Below are positions 27,020 through 38,734 of a stretch of 64,000 nucleotides of DNA, piece by piece. Source of the DNA: Gammaproteobacteria bacterium (GTDB lineage: Bacteria > Pseudomonadota > Gammaproteobacteria > Acidiferrobacterales > Sulfurifustaceae); contig JACQFZ010000048.1 in the NCBI GenBank assembly GCA_016199745.1, positions 245,818-309,817 on the forward strand, in the 5' to 3' direction. The position numbers were made by a program, and so were the translations under genes. The notes under the pieces were generated by a model, which saw only the letters and a program-made list of their open reading frames with translations, was not told the DNA's origin and did no database searches. How positions within the stretch are numbered: position 1 is the first letter of the stretch; each line of letters starts with the position of its first letter.

Positions 27020-27048
27020 AAAAGAGAAGAAAACGCGGAATCGCCGCG
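27020..27048 (-). terminator. Weak candidate terminator downstream of secF
   Basis: On the minus strand CGCGG-CGATT-CCGCG (27034-27048) is followed by TTTTCTTCTCTTTT. The 5-bp stem is short and lies about 170 bases after the secF stop, so it may end the Sec operon before nasT, but support is limited. Confidence 0.35.
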
Positions 27049-27220
27049 AAAACAGCGACGTTATAAAAAAATAGTCTCGGCCGGATGCACTGCGAACGAG
27101 CGCGACGATGGATAAGCGCAGCGACGTGGTGCAAATCGCACCGTCGGGCAATGCGGGGAAAGGGCGATACGAACGCCGCTGCCGATACCACCGGCAGCGG
27201 TTGTTACGACAAGATTGGAA

Positions 27221-28174
27221 TCAGGGGGTGGATTCGGCGGTTTCTTTCTTCGGCGGCAGCATGTCTTCGCGTGAAACACCGAGCCACATGACGATCGGGC
27301 TGGCGACGAGCACCGACGAATAAATGCCGAAGAGAATGCCGATGGTCAGGGCCAACGCGAAGTAATGCAGCGTCTCACCGCCGAACAGCAGCATGGACAA
27401 CACTGCCAACTGCGTACAACCGTGGGTGATGATCGTACGCGACATCGTGCTGGTGATGGCGTTGTCGATGATCTGCGGTACGGTGGCCTTGCGCATCTTG
27501 CGGAAGTTCTCGCGCACTCGGTCGAACACGACGACCGATTCGTTCACCGAATAACCCAAGATAGCCAACACTGCCGCCAACACCGTCAGCGAAAACTCCC
27601 ACTGGAAGAACGCAAAGCAGCCGAGAATGATGACGACGTCATGCAGGTTGGCGATGATGGCAGCAACGCCGAACTTCCACTCGAAGCGGAACCATAGATA
27701 CAACACGATACCGGCGGAAACGACCAACAGCGCCATCGCGCCGTTCTCGAACAGCTCTTTACCTACTTGTGGACCGACAAACTCGACGCGTCGCTTCTGA
27801 ACCGACGGATCGGCCTTACGCAACGACTCCATGACAGAATCGGAAAGCTTGGCGCTGCTGACGCCCTCTTTCACCGGCAATCGAATCAGCACATCCACCG
27901 GCAATCGAATCAGCACATCGCGCGAAGTACCGAAGTTCTGCACGGCAACATCGTGCAAGCCAAGCTTCTCCAGCGAGCTCCGAATCTCCGGTACGTTCGC
28001 CGGCTGCGCGTAGCTGACTTCCATCACCGTACCGCCGGTGAAGTCGACGCCGAGGTTCAACCCTTTGGTTATCAAAAACACCACCGCCAGCACAAACGTG
28101 ATGATCGAGATCACGTTGAAGATCAGCGCATAGCGCATGAACGGAATGTCTTTACGAATTCTGAAAAATTCCAT
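27221..28174 (-). CDS. secF: Protein translocase subunit SecF
   Basis: SecF works with SecD to pull preproteins through SecYEG using proton motive force. The 317-residue product has a first span at about 15-40, the FTGGTVMEV motif near 50, a periplasmic P1 domain, and spans at about 148-165 onward. The conserved cytosolic loop and late segments include GYSVNESVVVFDRVREN and TSTMSRTIITHGCTQL. An exact 24-bp tandem duplication lies in the periplasmic domain and adds eight residues (DVLIRLPV twice) without breaking the frame. It follows secD by 11 bases. Confidence 0.95.
   Translation of the reverse strand: MEFFRIRKDIPFMRYALIFNVISIITFVLAVVFLITKGLNLGVDFTGGTVMEVSYAQPANVPEIRSSLEKLGLHDVAVQNFGTSRDVLIRLPVDVLIRLPVKEGVSSAKLSDSVMESLRKADPSVQKRRVEFVGPQVGKELFENGAMALLVVSAGIVLYLWFRFEWKFGVAAIIANLHDVVIILGCFAFFQWEFSLTVLAAVLAILGYSVNESVVVFDRVRENFRKMRKATVPQIIDNAITSTMSRTIITHGCTQLAVLSMLLFGGETLHYFALALTIGILFGIYSSVLVASPIVMWLGVSREDMLPPKKETAESTP
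27872..27919. repeat. Exact 24-bp tandem duplication inside secF
   Basis: Positions 27872-27895 and 27896-27919 are identical over all 24 bases, giving DVLIRLPVDVLIRLPV in the SecF periplasmic domain just before KEG. The copies show no divergence, so the event looks recent (or could be a culture, assembly or population variant). Confidence 0.95.
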
Positions 28175-28185
28175 GGCTACTTACC

Positions 28186-30081
28186 TCAGGCCTTATGCCA
28201 AGCGGTGTTGCCGATGGCGACCCGTTCGAGCTTGCGGCGATTGCCGTAGTACAGGTTGACGATGGCACGCGATACCATCACCGCGCTGAACATGGAAGTG
28301 AGAATACCGAGACACAACACCACCGCGAAGCCTCTGACCGGGCCGGAACCGAACGCAAGCAACGCCAAGCCGGCGATCAAGGTGGTGATATTGGAATCGA
28401 GAATGGTACCGAAGGCACGCTCATAACCGGCAAAGATACTGGCGTGCGGCGTATTACCGTTGCGCAGTTCTTCGCGGATACGTTCGTTGATCAGCACGTT
28501 GGCATCGATCGCCATACCAACGGTCAGCGCGATACCGGCCATACCGGGCAAGGTCAACGTCGCCTGCATAATCGACAACAATGCCAGCAGCAGCAATACG
28601 TTCACCGCTAGCGCCAGGATCGAAATAACACCGAACGCGGCATAATAAAGAATCATGAACACGGCGATCGCGGCGAAACCGATCCAGGTTGAGTGAAATC
28701 CACGCTGAATGTTATCGGCGCCGAGGCTCGGGCCGATGGTACGCTCTTCAATGATTTCAACCGGAGCCGCTAAGGCACCGGCGCGCAACAGCAATGATAA
28801 CTCGTTCGCTTCCTGGGTGTTGTCGAGGCCTTCGATCTGGAAACGCTTGCCCAGCTGCTGGCGAATGACCGGCGCGGTAATGACTTCTTCGACGCGTTCG
28901 CTGACGCGTACCGGTCGGCCTTCGGCATCGAGCACTGGTTGGCCGTTGGCATCGAGCTTGGACTTGGACTTGATCTCGATATAGACCACCGCCATGCGCT
29001 TGTTGACGTTCTCGCCGGTGACGCGCTGGTTGATGGCAGCGCCACGAGCATCAAGCGTGATGGAGACGATGGACTGATTGGTGCGACTGTCGAAACCGGG
29101 CGCAGCGTCGATGATGTTCTCGCCCGAATAGATAACGCGATTCTTGAGCGGGATCTGTCGACCGTCGCGCATACGATACATCTTAGTGCCGATCGACGTA
29201 TCGCCGGTGTTGGCGCCCTCATCGACCAACATGATCTCAAGGGTAGCGGTGCGTCCGAGGATCTCTTTCGCGCGTGCCGTGTCTTGCACACCCGGCAGCT
29301 GGACGACGATACGATCTTGACCTTGCTGCTGGATCACCGGCTCGGCGACACCGAGCTCGTTGACGCGGTTGCGCAACGCCGTAATGTTCTGCTCCAGCGC
29401 GTAACGGTGTTTATCCAGCAACACCTTCTCGCTCATACGTGCCGTTAACACATATTCCGAATCACGTCGGTTATCGCTGAGCTCAAGATCACGCAGCTCT
29501 TTGCGCACCACGTCGCGCGCTTGCTCGAATTGCGCAGCGTCGCGAAACACCGTTTCGACCGCTCCGCTCTCGAGACGATTGACCGTGACGTAACGCACCT
29601 TCGCTTCGCGCAGTACGCGACGTATATCGTCGGCGGCGTTTTCCGAGGCCTTCTTCAAGACCGCGCGCGTGTCGACCTGCATGAGGAAGTGCACGCCACC
29701 ACGCAAGTCGAGACCGAGATACATCGGCTTCGCGCCGAGCACTTGCAGCGCCCGCGGCGTCGCCGGCAGCAAGTTTACGGCAACGGTGTATGTGTCGCCT
29801 AACTCTGTTTGCACTAAATCACGCGCCCGGAGTTGAACCTCGGGATCGCCAAAGCGTACTTTGGCGCTAGTTTCATCGAGCACCGTACCGCGGTATTCAA
29901 TGTTCGCCTGCTTCAACACCCGCTCGACGCGCGCGAGCGTTGTCGCATCGACCTTGGTCGTGCGTGTCGGCGAAATTTGGATGGCAGGGTCTTCACCGAA
30001 AACATTCGGTAACGCGTAGATTACCGCGAACACGAACGCAGCCAGTACGATGAGGTACTTCCAGAGCGGATAGCGATTCAT
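28186..30081 (-). CDS. secD: Protein translocase subunit SecD
   Basis: SecD carries the large periplasmic P1 head that grips emerging preproteins. The 631-residue product has an N-terminal span (about 6-24), the D1 motif GLDLRGGVHFLMQVD near 124, and RVNELGVAEPVIQQQGQDRI with QLPGVQD in the P1 base. The six-span domain carries motifs such as GMAIDANVLINERIREE and GSGPVRGFAVVLCLGILTS. Length is usual for gammaproteobacteria. It lies 50 bases after yajC and 11 before secF, all on the minus strand. Confidence 0.97.
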   Translation of the reverse strand: MNRYPLWKYLIVLAAFVFAVIYALPNVFGEDPAIQISPTRTTKVDATTLARVERVLKQANIEYRGTVLDETSAKVRFGDPEVQLRARDLVQTELGDTYTVAVNLLPATPRALQVLGAKPMYLGLDLRGGVHFLMQVDTRAVLKKASENAADDIRRVLREAKVRYVTVNRLESGAVETVFRDAAQFEQARDVVRKELRDLELSDNRRDSEYVLTARMSEKVLLDKHRYALEQNITALRNRVNELGVAEPVIQQQGQDRIVVQLPGVQDTARAKEILGRTATLEIMLVDEGANTGDTSIGTKMYRMRDGRQIPLKNRVIYSGENIIDAAPGFDSRTNQSIVSITLDARGAAINQRVTGENVNKRMAVVYIEIKSKSKLDANGQPVLDAEGRPVRVSERVEEVITAPVIRQQLGKRFQIEGLDNTQEANELSLLLRAGALAAPVEIIEERTIGPSLGADNIQRGFHSTWIGFAAIAVFMILYYAAFGVISILALAVNVLLLLALLSIMQATLTLPGMAGIALTVGMAIDANVLINERIREELRNGNTPHASIFAGYERAFGTILDSNITTLIAGLALLAFGSGPVRGFAVVLCLGILTSMFSAVMVSRAIVNLYYGNRRKLERVAIGNTAWHKA

Positions 30082-30131
30082 GTCTTTATATTTTAAGGAG
30101 GGCTTGTGCCCGAGGCGTTGGACGCCGGGCC

Positions 30132-30467
30132 TTATTTGATAGTTCCCTTAGGCAACACGGCTTGGATCGCCGGCCGCTGCACTTTGATCTCGACCTTATC
30201 GGCGATCTCGATCGTCACGATGTTGTCGGCGATGTGCGTGACCCGTCCCAGCAAACCACCGGCGGCCACGACTTCGTCGCCCTTGGCGATCGCGTCGATC
30301 ATGGCTTTGTGTTCTTTGGCACGTTTTTGCTGCGGCCGGATGAGCAGGAAGTAGAAGATGGCAAACATGCCGCCCATCATGATGATCATACTCATCGGGT
30401 TACCGCTTTGAGCGCCAGCGGCGGCTGGGGCGTCGGCCCAAGCATTCTCGATGAAAAACAAGTTCAT
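30132..30467 (-). CDS. yajC: Sec translocon accessory protein YajC
   Basis: A 111-residue single-span protein. The membrane segment MSMIIMMGGMFAIFYFLLI (about 25-43) is followed by the YajC hallmark RPQQKRAKEHKAM and then GDEVVAAGGLLGRVTHI. It associates with SecDF in the inner membrane; its exact role is not settled. It sits between tgt and secD in the standard queA-tgt-yajC-secDF run. Confidence 0.95.
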   Translation of the reverse strand: MNLFFIENAWADAPAAAGAQSGNPMSMIIMMGGMFAIFYFLLIRPQQKRAKEHKAMIDAIAKGDEVVAAGGLLGRVTHIADNIVTIEIADKVEIKVQRPAIQAVLPKGTIK

Positions 30468-30556
30468 GTCGTTTTCCTTAATTAACTAAGCCAATCAGGG
30501 GGAGCTACCAGATGGAACCCCGAAGAATTTGTTGCACCGGCCCTCGAAATAACCCT

Positions 30557-32774
<2,218 letters not shown>

Positions 32775-32841
32775 GGCGCGCAGATTATCAGATAGGGTCG
32801 TAAGCACGGGAACGATCTGGTTTTTGCCTGCAGGGAGCGGC

Positions 32842-32847
32842 TATACT
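32842..32847 (+). promoter_or_regulatory. Candidate -10 box for glgP
   Basis: TATACT lies 63 bases before the glgP ATG in the divergent queA-glgP gap. I see only T-rich sequence (GTTTTT) and no convincing -35 at standard spacing, so support is weak. Confidence 0.3.
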
Positions 32848-32910
32848 GCCAGCGCACACCGCCCAGCGAATGGCAGCGGCGCTCGCCTCTCGACCCCTGA
32901 TAGGAAATCA

Positions 32911-35472
32911 ATGAACGGAACACGTTATACGCTCGAAGTTCAGCCGGTCATCCCCACGACACTCACGCGTCTTAGCGAGCTTGCCGACGATCTGTTCTAC
33001 AGCTGGGAACGTTCCGTTCGCAATCTGTTCTACCGATTGGATCCAGAGTTGTGGGAGTCGTGCCGGCATAACCCGAAAGTGTTCCTACGCCGCGTTTCGC
33101 AACAGCGGCTCGACGAAGCGGCGGAAGACCGCATCTTTATGGAGGACTACAAACGTGTCCTGTCCAGCTACGACAACTATCATCAGACGCCGACGACCAA
33201 GTCGCCGTGTCGCGGACTGATAGACGAAAACGATCTCGTCGCTTACTTCTGCGCCGAGTTCGGCTTTCACGAAAGCTTTCAGATTTATTCCGGCGGTCTC
33301 GGCATCCTCGCCGGCGATCATTGCAAAGCAGCGAGCGATCTCGGCATTCCATTCGTCGGCATCGGCATGCTCTATCGCCAAGGCTACTTCATTCAGACCA
33401 TCGACGGTCAGGGCAATCAGGTCGCGCATTACATGCCGACCCACTTCAACGATCTACCGATCACGCCGGCGATCAATGCCGACGGTCAAGAAGTGCACGT
33501 CGATGTCGAGCTGCCCAGTCGCCGCGTCACGCTCAAAGTATGGAAAGCCAAAGCCGGCCGCATCACGCTGTATTTGCTCGACAGCGATCTGCCGGAAAAT
33601 GCCGAAGCCGATCGACGCATCACTTATCAGCTCTACGGCGGCGATATCAACACCCGCATTCAACAAGAGATCGTGCTCGGCATCGGCGGCGCCCGCGCGC
33701 TCGGGGCGATCGGTCTCAAGCCGACGGTGTGGCACATCAATGAAGGTCATGCGGCATTTCTAATTCTCGAACGTTGTCGTGAACTCGTCGCCGAAGGGCT
33801 CGACTTCGATAGCGCGCTCGAAGCAACGGCGGCCAACACCGTCTTCACGACGCACACGCCGGTACCGGCCGGACACGACATCTTCGACTATCAATTGATG
33901 CAGAGTTATTTCGGTAACTTCGTCAAACAACTCGGCGTACCGATGGAGCAGTTCCTGGCGCTCGGCTCGACGCCGACCAATCTCGGCGGCTTCAATCAAA
34001 CGGCATTAGCGTTACGCGGCTCACGCTTTCGTAACGGCGTCTCGCGTATTCACGGCGATGTCGCTGCGCGCATGTCGGCATTCGTTTGGCCGCAGGTACC
34101 GCCGGAAGAGAATCCACTCGGCTACATCACCAACGGTGTGCACGTGCCGACATTCCTGGCGCGCGAGTGGGCCAATCTATTCGACATGCGCTTCGGCGGC
34201 GGCTGGCGCAATGAGCTGCTGAACGAACAGTACTGGCAACAGATCGATAGCATTCCGGCACACAGCTTTTGGAGCTTACGTCAATCGCTGAAGAGCGAGA
34301 TGTTGGAAGAGGTACGGCAACGCGCATTGTTTCAATATCGCCGCAACGGCTACAGCGAATCATTGATCGACCGACTGACCGAACATCTCACACCGGACGC
34401 GATCGACACGCTGGTTCTCGGTTTCGCTCGCCGCTTCGCCACTTACAAACGTTCGACGCTGATCTTCCACGACCTGCCGCGGTTGGCGCGCCTGCTCAAC
34501 GATCCGCAGCGGCCGGCGGTGATCATCTTCGCCGGTAAAGCACATCCGCACGACATCCCGGCGCAGGCGATGATCAAGACCATTCACGAGTACTCGTTGC
34601 GGCCGGAGTTTCAGGGCCGCATTATTCTGCTGGAAGGTTACGATCAGGCGTTGGCGCGGCGGCTGGTCACCGGCGTCGACGTCTGGCTCAACACGCCCGA
34701 GTATCCGCTCGAAGCGAGCGGCACTTCCGGCGAGAAGGCCGGTATCAATGGCGTGATTAATCTATCCGTGCTCGATGGCTGGTGGGGCGAGGGTTACAAC
34801 GGCGAGAACGGTTGGGCGATTACACCACACGGGCCGTCTTACGATCGCGCCTACCGCGATAAAGAAGAAGCGCAGGAGTTGCTCGATACGCTGGAAAAGC
34901 AAGTCGTGCCGCTCTACTACACCCGCACCAGTCACGGCTACTCGGAAGGTTGGGTGCGGCGCTCGAAAGCGTCGATGAAGTCGCTCATTCCCCATTACAA
35001 CTCGCAGCGCATGGTGATGGACTACGTGCGCAAGTATTACACCTACGCCCGCCGCCAACGTCTGACGATGTCTGGCAATAACTATGGGCGCGCGAAAGAG
35101 ATTGCTGCCTGGCGACGGAAAGTCGATGGCAGTTGGCCAAAAGTGCGACTGCGCCGCGTCGATGCACCGCAACTGGAAATCATCGCCGGTAATATTCTGC
35201 CGATCCGGGTCGCCGCGTTTCTCGACGAGCTGACGCCGGAGGATGTGTTGGTCGAGTGCCTGGTCGGTACCGATACCGAGAGTGGTGAGTTCGTGCGGCA
35301 CGATACGCATGTGTTTATTCCGGGCGCCGTTAATTCCGCCACCGGCGAGACCGAGTTTCGATTGGATCTCAAGCCGCGTTTGCCGGGGTTGCAGTCGTAC
35401 AAGATTCGTATCTTGCCGTTCCATGCGTCGCTGGGGAATCGGTTTGAGGCGGGGTATATGTTGTGGCTCTAG
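32911..35472 (+). CDS. glgP: Alpha-glucan (glycogen) phosphorylase
   Basis: GlgP removes glucose units from glycogen or maltodextrin as glucose-1-phosphate. The 853-residue product is of the DUF3417-containing type: LSELADDLFYSWERSVRNLF opens it. Catalytic-domain motifs include GGLGILAGDHCKAASDLG, HINEGHAAFLILE, FARRFATYKRS and EASGTSGEKAGINGVINLS, whose Lys is the PLP-binding residue. I chose ATG 32911, with GGA eight bases upstream; the open frame further up overlaps queA on the other strand and is a shadow. No other glycogen gene lies nearby. Confidence 0.94.
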   Translation: MNGTRYTLEVQPVIPTTLTRLSELADDLFYSWERSVRNLFYRLDPELWESCRHNPKVFLRRVSQQRLDEAAEDRIFMEDYKRVLSSYDNYHQTPTTKSPCRGLIDENDLVAYFCAEFGFHESFQIYSGGLGILAGDHCKAASDLGIPFVGIGMLYRQGYFIQTIDGQGNQVAHYMPTHFNDLPITPAINADGQEVHVDVELPSRRVTLKVWKAKAGRITLYLLDSDLPENAEADRRITYQLYGGDINTRIQQEIVLGIGGARALGAIGLKPTVWHINEGHAAFLILERCRELVAEGLDFDSALEATAANTVFTTHTPVPAGHDIFDYQLMQSYFGNFVKQLGVPMEQFLALGSTPTNLGGFNQTALALRGSRFRNGVSRIHGDVAARMSAFVWPQVPPEENPLGYITNGVHVPTFLAREWANLFDMRFGGGWRNELLNEQYWQQIDSIPAHSFWSLRQSLKSEMLEEVRQRALFQYRRNGYSESLIDRLTEHLTPDAIDTLVLGFARRFATYKRSTLIFHDLPRLARLLNDPQRPAVIIFAGKAHPHDIPAQAMIKTIHEYSLRPEFQGRIILLEGYDQALARRLVTGVDVWLNTPEYPLEASGTSGEKAGINGVINLSVLDGWWGEGYNGENGWAITPHGPSYDRAYRDKEEAQELLDTLEKQVVPLYYTRTSHGYSEGWVRRSKASMKSLIPHYNSQRMVMDYVRKYYTYARRQRLTMSGNNYGRAKEIAAWRRKVDGSWPKVRLRRVDAPQLEIIAGNILPIRVAAFLDELTPEDVLVECLVGTDTESGEFVRHDTHVFIPGAVNSATGETEFRLDLKPRLPGLQSYKIRILPFHASLGNRFEAGYMLWL

Positions 35473-35477
35473 GTTGA

Positions 35478-35500
35478 ATCGCCCTCTTAATGAGGGCGAT
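35478..35500. repeat. 9-bp-stem hairpin just after glgP
   Basis: ATCGCCCTC-TTAAT-GAGGGCGAT begins five bases after the glgP stop. No T tract follows. It has the same ATCGCCC ends as the 3.7- and 31.7-kb hairpins and may mark the transcript end. Confidence 0.7.
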
Positions 35501-35553
35501 GCTGGTCGAGATAATAAATGTAATCAGCGGGATGCTCCGCCCCGCAGCCCAGG

Positions 35554-35587
35554 GTTACTTTCTCTTGCTTGTGCAAGAGAAAGTAAC
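35554..35587. repeat. 34-bp near-perfect palindromic repeat (interspersed-repeat type)
   Basis: GTTACTTTCTCTTGC and its exact reverse complement flank TTGT. It sits in the 529-base gene-free stretch between glgP and the helicase gene (35473-36001), which holds only repeats and hairpins. I recognise this palindrome, with the CCAAAGAGAAGCACACCCC tail after it, as resembling a repeat common in Xanthomonadaceae and related genomes, where it is often mis-called as a protein. That identification is from memory. Confidence 0.7.
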
Positions 35588-35789
35588 CAAAGAGAAGCAC
35601 ACCCCGGGGTGGCGCAAAGCCTTCCTGCGCTTCTCACTTTTGGCTACCAACTATGTCTGGCACAACACATCCCTGTGTTGAGCCAGACCGCGCGCTTCCT
35701 GCGCGCGTCGAGGCCAAAAGCTCCGATGCTCGGAATGCGCCACACGGGGATTAACGGCAACAACAACCGCAAAAGCCCATTCAACTCGC

Positions 35790-35896
35790 CCCCCACCCTA
35801 ACCAGTCCCGCCCAGTGCGCGCAAACCTCAGCGCGCCCGTTCGGCGGCGCGAGTGTCCACTGGACACTCGCGAATGCCCCGCCTCACCCCCCGCTG
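35790..35896 (+). repeat. 107-bp interspersed direct repeat, copy A
   Basis: It matches 63747-63853 in the same orientation over 107 bases with about eight mismatches and no gap, counted by eye. It contains a 10-bp-stem hairpin, GCGAGTGTCC-ACT-GGACACTCGC (35849-35871). In copy B the second pair of this stem changes from C-G to T-A on both sides, which keeps pairing. It lies between convergent genes. Confidence 0.9.
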
Positions 35897-35926
35897 TTGC
35901 GGGGGAGGGAATGTGGCTGTTGTAGG

Positions 35927-35949
35927 GTGGGCAATGTTTTTTTGCCCAC
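35927..35949. repeat. GTGGGCAA hairpin (short interspersed type)
   Basis: GTGGGCAA pairs with TTGCCCAC around a T-rich 7-base loop, preceded by TGTAGG and followed by CGCGG. A partial repeat of its right side (ACGTGGGCAGCGAAGTGG) follows within 25 bases. It could serve as a terminator for either convergent neighbour, but the T run is in the loop. Confidence 0.5.
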
Positions 35950-36001
35950 GCGGATTCAAATACAAACGTGGGCAGCGAAGTGGCCACGCTATATTTTTCC
36001 C

Positions 36002-37930
36002 TCAGGCAGCACCATCTACCGTCGTCATCGTTTCGAAAAAACGTTCGACGTCGGCGAGCGAGCGCGTCTGCGGCATCGGCGGCAGGCTTTCTAAAAACAA
36101 TTTACCGTAGCTACGGTTATAAATGCGCGGATCGCACAGCATCAGCACGCCGCGATCTTCCAAACTGCGAATCAATCGACCGGCGCCTTGCTTCAGCGAC
36201 AACACTGCCTCCGGCAACTGATACTCCATAAACGGATTACCGCCGGCGGCGGCACAAGCAGCGGCACGTGCTTTCAACACCGGATCGTCTGGCGCGGCAA
36301 ACGGAAATTTATCGATAATGACGCACGACAAGGCCGGACCGCGGACATCGACGCCCTCCCAGAAACTGCCGGTGCCGAGCAGCACCGCATCGCCAGCGGC
36401 AACGAACGTATCGAGCAGACGTGCTCGGCCCATCGTCCCTTGCACCAGCAATGGATGCTCGAGCCGGCCCTGCAACAGCTCGGCGGCGATCTTCAATGCA
36501 CGGTGGCTGGTAAAGAGGAAGAAGGCGCGGCCGCGGCTGGCGCGCAACACCGGCAACGCCGCCTCGACCACCTTGGCGGTGAACGTCGGCGCGCTCGGCT
36601 CCGGCAACGACCGCGGAATGTACAGTAACGCCTGTTGCTCGTAGTTGAATGGACTGGTCCAGCGCGCGGTCTGCGCGTCCAACCCCAAGCGTGCGGTGAA
36701 GTGCGTGAAATCGTCGCCGATAGCAAGCGTCGCCGACGTGTAGATCCAGGCCTTGGTACCGATACCGCGCACGCGGTCTTGAAACGAACGCGCGACGTCG
36801 AGCGGTGTTAACCGAATCATGAAGCTGCGTGCCGCCGTTTCCACCCACGCCACTTGATCGAGATCGTCGCCGCGGGTGATTTGCTCCAATCGTTCAAGCA
36901 ACGCGGTCGCCCGCCGCGCGCAATTGGCGAGACCGGGTCCGCGGGCGGCGACCGCGTCGAGCACCTGCGCCAACTCTGACAGCGATTCCTGCAGGACATG
37001 CAACGCCGCCACCACCTCGTCGGTACCGGCGACGTCGGCCCACGGCACGCGCCGCAACGGCGTACCGAGCGCGAGCCGAAAATCCAACACCGCACGATCA
37101 GCCGCCTCTGCCACCGGCCGCAGCTCGCGCAAGCCGCTCTGCTCTTTAATATCTTCGGCGATGGAATCGCGACAAAGATTACGCAGTTGATGGCTGGAGA
37201 ACGACGCGCCAAAAAAATCGCTGGCGATGTCGGCCAACTGATGCGCTTCGTCGAAAATCACGGCATCGGCCGCCGGCAGTAGCTGCGCGAAACCCTCTTC
37301 GCGCATGCTGACATCGGCGAAAAACAGATGATGATTGATAACGATAATTTCCGCGGTGGCCGCTTCACGGCGGGCGCGGTTGACGAAGCAGCGATTGAAT
37401 TCCGTGCACTGACTGCCAAGGCAATTATCGACGGTTGACGTCACCATCGGCCACAGCTCCGATTCCTCCGGCACATCGCCGACCTCGGCAATATCACCGC
37501 TCTTGGTACGCCGCGCCCACCCTTGGATGCGCTGGAACTCGGCGCTGCTGCTGCGCGCCGTGAAACGACCTTCAGCGATCGTGCGTTCGAGTCGATGCAA
37601 ACAAAGATAATTCGATCGACCTTTGAGCAACGCCGCCTGCACCGGAATGCCAAGGGCATCGCGCACCAACGGCAGATCGCGGCGAAACAATTGATCCTGC
37701 AGGTTGCGCGTGCCGGTCGATATCATCACCTTGAGGCCCGAGAGCAAGGCCGGCACGAGATAGGCGAAGGTCTTACCGGTGCCGGTGCCCGATTCAGCGA
37801 CGAACACGCGCTGCTCGGCCAACGCGGTCTCCACCGCTTGCGCCATGGCCTGCTGACTGGGACGCGGGACGAACCCGGGGATTTGTTGCGCGAGCGGACC
37901 GCGCGCGCTGAGCGCTTCTCGGCTTTGCAT
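36002..37930 (-). CDS. yoaA: DinG/YoaA-family Fe-S ATP-dependent DNA helicase
   Basis: The 642-residue product has PRPSQQAMAQAVETAL (Q-motif region), Walker A ESGTGTGKTFAYLVPALL near 46, and DEAH in VIFDEAHQLADIAS. VQGTMGRARLLDTF and GVDVRGPALSCVIIDKFPF are motifs V-VI, with GAGRLIRSLEDRG at the end. Four Cys fit the Fe-S cluster of XPD/DinG helicases: one in SNYLCLHR and three in NCLGSQCTEFNRC. YoaA helps unwind damaged forks with polymerase III chi. The choice of YoaA over DinG rests on length and lack of the DinG N-terminal part. Confidence 0.88.
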   Translation of the reverse strand: MQSREALSARGPLAQQIPGFVPRPSQQAMAQAVETALAEQRVFVAESGTGTGKTFAYLVPALLSGLKVMISTGTRNLQDQLFRRDLPLVRDALGIPVQAALLKGRSNYLCLHRLERTIAEGRFTARSSSAEFQRIQGWARRTKSGDIAEVGDVPEESELWPMVTSTVDNCLGSQCTEFNRCFVNRARREAATAEIIVINHHLFFADVSMREEGFAQLLPAADAVIFDEAHQLADIASDFFGASFSSHQLRNLCRDSIAEDIKEQSGLRELRPVAEAADRAVLDFRLALGTPLRRVPWADVAGTDEVVAALHVLQESLSELAQVLDAVAARGPGLANCARRATALLERLEQITRGDDLDQVAWVETAARSFMIRLTPLDVARSFQDRVRGIGTKAWIYTSATLAIGDDFTHFTARLGLDAQTARWTSPFNYEQQALLYIPRSLPEPSAPTFTAKVVEAALPVLRASRGRAFFLFTSHRALKIAAELLQGRLEHPLLVQGTMGRARLLDTFVAAGDAVLLGTGSFWEGVDVRGPALSCVIIDKFPFAAPDDPVLKARAAACAAAGGNPFMEYQLPEAVLSLKQGAGRLIRSLEDRGVLMLCDPRIYNRSYGKLFLESLPPMPQTRSLADVERFFETMTTVDGAA

Positions 37931-38012
37931 ATTTCGGCGGATTCTTCGCTATCAAGCCGGAAACTGCAAGCTTAAGATCCGGTCTGACACCCCATTCCCG
38001 GTGGAGATTTCT

Positions 38013-38711
38013 ATGCTTCAGATTCGACGTAGCGCCGAACGCGGCCATGCCAACCACGGCTGGCTGGATTCGCACCACACCTTCTCGTTTGCCGATTACC
38101 AGGATCCGGCCTACATGGGCTTCGGTGCGCTACGCGTCATCAACGAAGACCGTGTCGCCCCCGGCGGTGGCTTCGCGCCGCACAGCCATCGCGACATGGA
38201 AATCATCAGCTACGTGCTCGACGGTGCGCTGGAGCACAAAGATAGCCTTGGTAACGGTTCGGTCATTTGCCGAGGCGACGTGCAGCGTATGTCTGCCGGC
38301 ACCGGCGTGCGCCACAGCGAATACAATTCCTCGACCAACGAACCCGTGCACTTTCTGCAGATTTGGATTATTCCGGCGCAAACCGGACTAGCGCCGAGTT
38401 ATGAACAGCAACACGTCGACCCGTCCGAGCTGCAAAACCGGTTGCGACTCATCGCCTCCCCCGATGGACGTGCGGGCTCGGTCGTTGTCCACCAAGATGC
38501 ACAGCTTTATGCCGCGACATTGTCGACCGGTCAGGAGGTTCGTCACCCATTAGCGCGTGGCCGCAAAGCCTATCTACAAGTGGCGAACGGAATCGTCCGA
38601 ATCGACGACCAAACATTGGCCGCCGGCGACGGCGCAGCGATCACTGCTGTCGACGAAATACGTTTGGCGGCACAGGAACCGGCGGAAGTTCTGCTGTTCG
38701 ATCTCGCCTAG
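38013..38711 (+). CDS. Pirin-family cupin protein
   Basis: The 232-residue bicupin starts MLQIRRSAERGHANHGWLDS and has the pirin metal site in PHSHRDMEIISYVLDGALEHKDS and VRHSEYN, giving the expected three His and one Glu. A degenerate second cupin follows (about 130-230). Bacterial pirins such as YhhW oxidise quercetin or bind regulators; the biological substrate is unknown. ATG 38013 has GTGGAG eight bases upstream, which decides it over the in-frame GTG at 38001. Confidence 0.9.
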   Translation: MLQIRRSAERGHANHGWLDSHHTFSFADYQDPAYMGFGALRVINEDRVAPGGGFAPHSHRDMEIISYVLDGALEHKDSLGNGSVICRGDVQRMSAGTGVRHSEYNSSTNEPVHFLQIWIIPAQTGLAPSYEQQHVDPSELQNRLRLIASPDGRAGSVVVHQDAQLYAATLSTGQEVRHPLARGRKAYLQVANGIVRIDDQTLAAGDGAAITAVDEIRLAAQEPAEVLLFDLA

Positions 38712-38734
38712 ATCATAGACTTCGCGCGCTACCA

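Noticed and set aside
35490..36094. Open frames in the repeat pocket (for example a peptide with VQEKVTKEK)
   Set aside because: They are translations of palindromic repeats and change frame at each element; no start site or conservation is seen.
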